A stretch of 64,000 nucleotides of DNA, from positions 264,332-328,331 of the forward strand of contig CAJJDP010000036.1 of assembly GCA_905182995.1 (NCBI GenBank), read 5' to 3'. The notes under the pieces are model-generated. The model ran no database searches and was not told the origin of the DNA. It saw only the letters and a program-made list of their open reading frames with translations. Positions 62,495 to 64,000 of this stretch are shown piece by piece. This DNA comes from Paramecium octaurelia. Taxonomy: Eukaryota > Ciliophora > Oligohymenophorea > Peniculida > Parameciidae. A program made the position numbers and the translations under genes. How positions within the stretch are numbered: position 1 is the stretch's first letter; every line of letters starts with the position of its first letter.

Positions 62495-63374
62495 TCATTT
62501 ATGTGCAGTAGCATCCATTTTAAGAATATCAGATGGTAACATGATGTGATTTCTAGATTCAGCTAGAATAGCAGATATTTCTCTTGCATATTCAATTCTT
62601 CTGACATCCAAGAAGGCTAAAGGAACATTAAAATACAAAATACCTGGATTAGTTAAGGCTGATTTTCCTACTAATTCAATAGATTTAGCTTCTCCCAATG
62701 CCTTGATTACAATACTTTTCTTGGCTTCTCTGGCTTATTCGACAACAAACTTTGCTCTTTCAGCTTCTTATTGAGCAACCTATTTGGCTTCAACTGCATC
62801 CAAGTATTCTTTTCCAAAAGTGAGTTCTGTAATTGATACATCGTCTATTGCAATTTTGAATTAGGCTGCTCTTTGATCTAGAGCTTGTCTGATTTTGAAT
62901 GAAACCTAATCTCTTTGACTCATCAATTAGGAAGCAGTATATTAGGCCACAACGGATCTCATAGTTTCATTAACAATGGATGGTAACACTTTTTCATCAT
63001 AATCAATTCCCAAAGTTCTATAAATGGTTGGAAGATCATCACTGTAAGGTCTATGGAGTACTCTGAGAGTCAATAGAACATTTTGCATATCTTTTAGAAT
63101 ATTTTAAAAGGGGGATACCTCTATTGGCTGTATTGGCCTTGATTTGTCTGGGTCTTGTCTAGATATTATAATCAATGGGGGTCTCAAAGTAGGGAATTCT
63201 GAAATGCCATCCTTCCTTGTACTTTTCTTCTTAGAGTCCGAAAAACTTGCTGAATTTAATAGCACAATGTCCAGGCTCAACAGTGAAAAAGCAATTTTTA
63301 ACCAAGAAAATGCCGAAAATACCTGCTGTTCCAAGACTCATAAGCATTTTTAACGATTCTACTTAGGCAGCCAT
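62495..63374 (-). CDS. Prohibitin (PHB2-like)
   Basis: A 274-aa protein (human PHB1 272, PHB2 299) from ATG 63374 ([15 protein letters not shown]) to TGA 62495-62497; introns of 28 and 27 nt give a multiple of three. It has an N-terminal membrane helix ([20 protein letters not shown]), then the SPFH domain: [72 protein letters not shown], and [20 protein letters not shown]. The coiled coil and [20 protein letters not shown] follow, then [20 protein letters not shown]. It forms ring complexes in the inner mitochondrial membrane with its partner prohibitin. Confidence 0.95.
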
Positions 63375-63416
63375 CTATCTAAGATTATATTTGTGTTGGA
63401 AATTTAATTAATTAAA

Positions 63417-64000
63417 ATGGGGGTACCTGCATTCTTCAGATGGCTTTGTGCCAGAAATCCAAAGGCTCTATTGGAAGTCTTGGAAAATTCAGATGAATCC
63501 TGCTTATCAAACAACCCAGATATTGATAATCTGTACCTTGATATGAATGGTATCATCCATCCCTGCTCTCATCCTGATTAAGGAGGCATTCCCATCCCAG
63601 TCACATATGATGACATGTTTGTGAATGTATTTCACTACATAGATCGTTTAGTTGATATTGTTCGTCCAAAGGAATTGATATACATGGCCATAGATGGTGT
63701 TGCCCCCAGAGCCAAACTAAATTAGCAAAGAAGTTTAAAAATACAATAAATCCATATAGGTCGTAGATTTAGAGCAGCCTAAGAATCCATACGAATTCAA
63801 AAAGAAAAGGAACGCTTACGAGATTACTGGAGAACTTAAGGCTTAAATTCGGATGCTTTAAATACTTATATTGAGAAAAACTTTGACAGTAACTAAATTA
63901 CTCCAGGAACTGAGTTTATGCAAAAGTTAAATATTGCCTTGCAGTATTATATTTATGATAGAATGAACAATGTAACAATAATTTTCACATTATATTAGAA
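63417..64000 (+). CDS. XRN-family 5'-3' exoribonuclease (5' part; continues beyond window)
   Basis: Starts at ATG 63417 with [20 protein letters not shown], the invariant XRN N-terminus. [16 protein letters not shown] and [20 protein letters not shown] then [14 protein letters not shown] follow, carrying the acidic metal-binding residues. A 27-nt intron near 63733-63759 restores NQQRSRRFRAAQES. The next block has [17 protein letters not shown]. The window ends two bases after a further 27-nt intron (63972-63998). XRN enzymes degrade 5'-monophosphorylated RNA: XRN1 in the cytoplasm, XRN2/Rat1 in the nucleus; which type this is cannot be told from the 5' part. Confidence 0.95.

Overview
This looks like macronuclear DNA of a ciliate, most likely Paramecium. 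The sequence is very AT-rich. Long reading frames appear only when TAA and TAG are read as glutamine and TGA is the sole stop; for example, ribosomal protein S8 and the XRN, POP1, prohibitin and syntaxin genes all need in-frame TAA/TAG. Genes are packed tightly on both strands, with some convergent pairs only about 20 bp apart. Coding regions are interrupted by tiny GT..AG introns of roughly 20-34 nt. In many genes I resolved these by hand, and the spliced length came out a multiple of three.

Layout. 1-9 kb: an ABCC transporter (cut by the window edge), an unrecognised membrane protein, a heat-shock-factor gene, an unknown gene, a small helix-turn-helix protein, a gene with an apparent frameshift, and RPS8. 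9-18 kb: a large AGC kinase, a Gln-rich protein, a secreted triple-repeat protein with a possible crystallin-like tail, and an XLF/Cernunnos-like end-joining factor. 18-30 kb: a small lipidated protein candidate, POP1 of RNase P/MRP, a P4-ATPase flippase, a LITAF-like membrane protein, an LMBR1-like membrane protein, a MORN-repeat protein and a glutaminyl cyclase. 30-45 kb: a cGMP-dependent-type kinase, an OPA3-like protein, an ABHD17-like hydrolase, a Hook-like coiled-coil protein, an EF-hand protein, two unknown genes, an FLVCR-like transporter, EMC5/MMGT and eEF1-gamma. 45-64 kb: a coiled-coil protein, an SLC33-like transporter, a syntaxin, an SNF1/AMPK-like kinase, a block of unrecognised genes, a poly-glycine membrane protein, a RecA-fold-like protein, a second MORN protein, a RAP1-like (Myb-like plus RCT-like) protein, prohibitin, and the start of an XRN exonuclease.

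There is no operon logic. Neighbours are mostly unrelated housekeeping, membrane-traffic and signalling genes. The most interesting are the RAP1-like protein (a possible telomere factor) and the XLF-like protein (double-strand break repair, a process Paramecium needs for programmed genome rearrangement). I saw no rRNA, tRNA, CRISPR array, transposon or viral element. Family assignments come from reading motifs by eye, not from searches.
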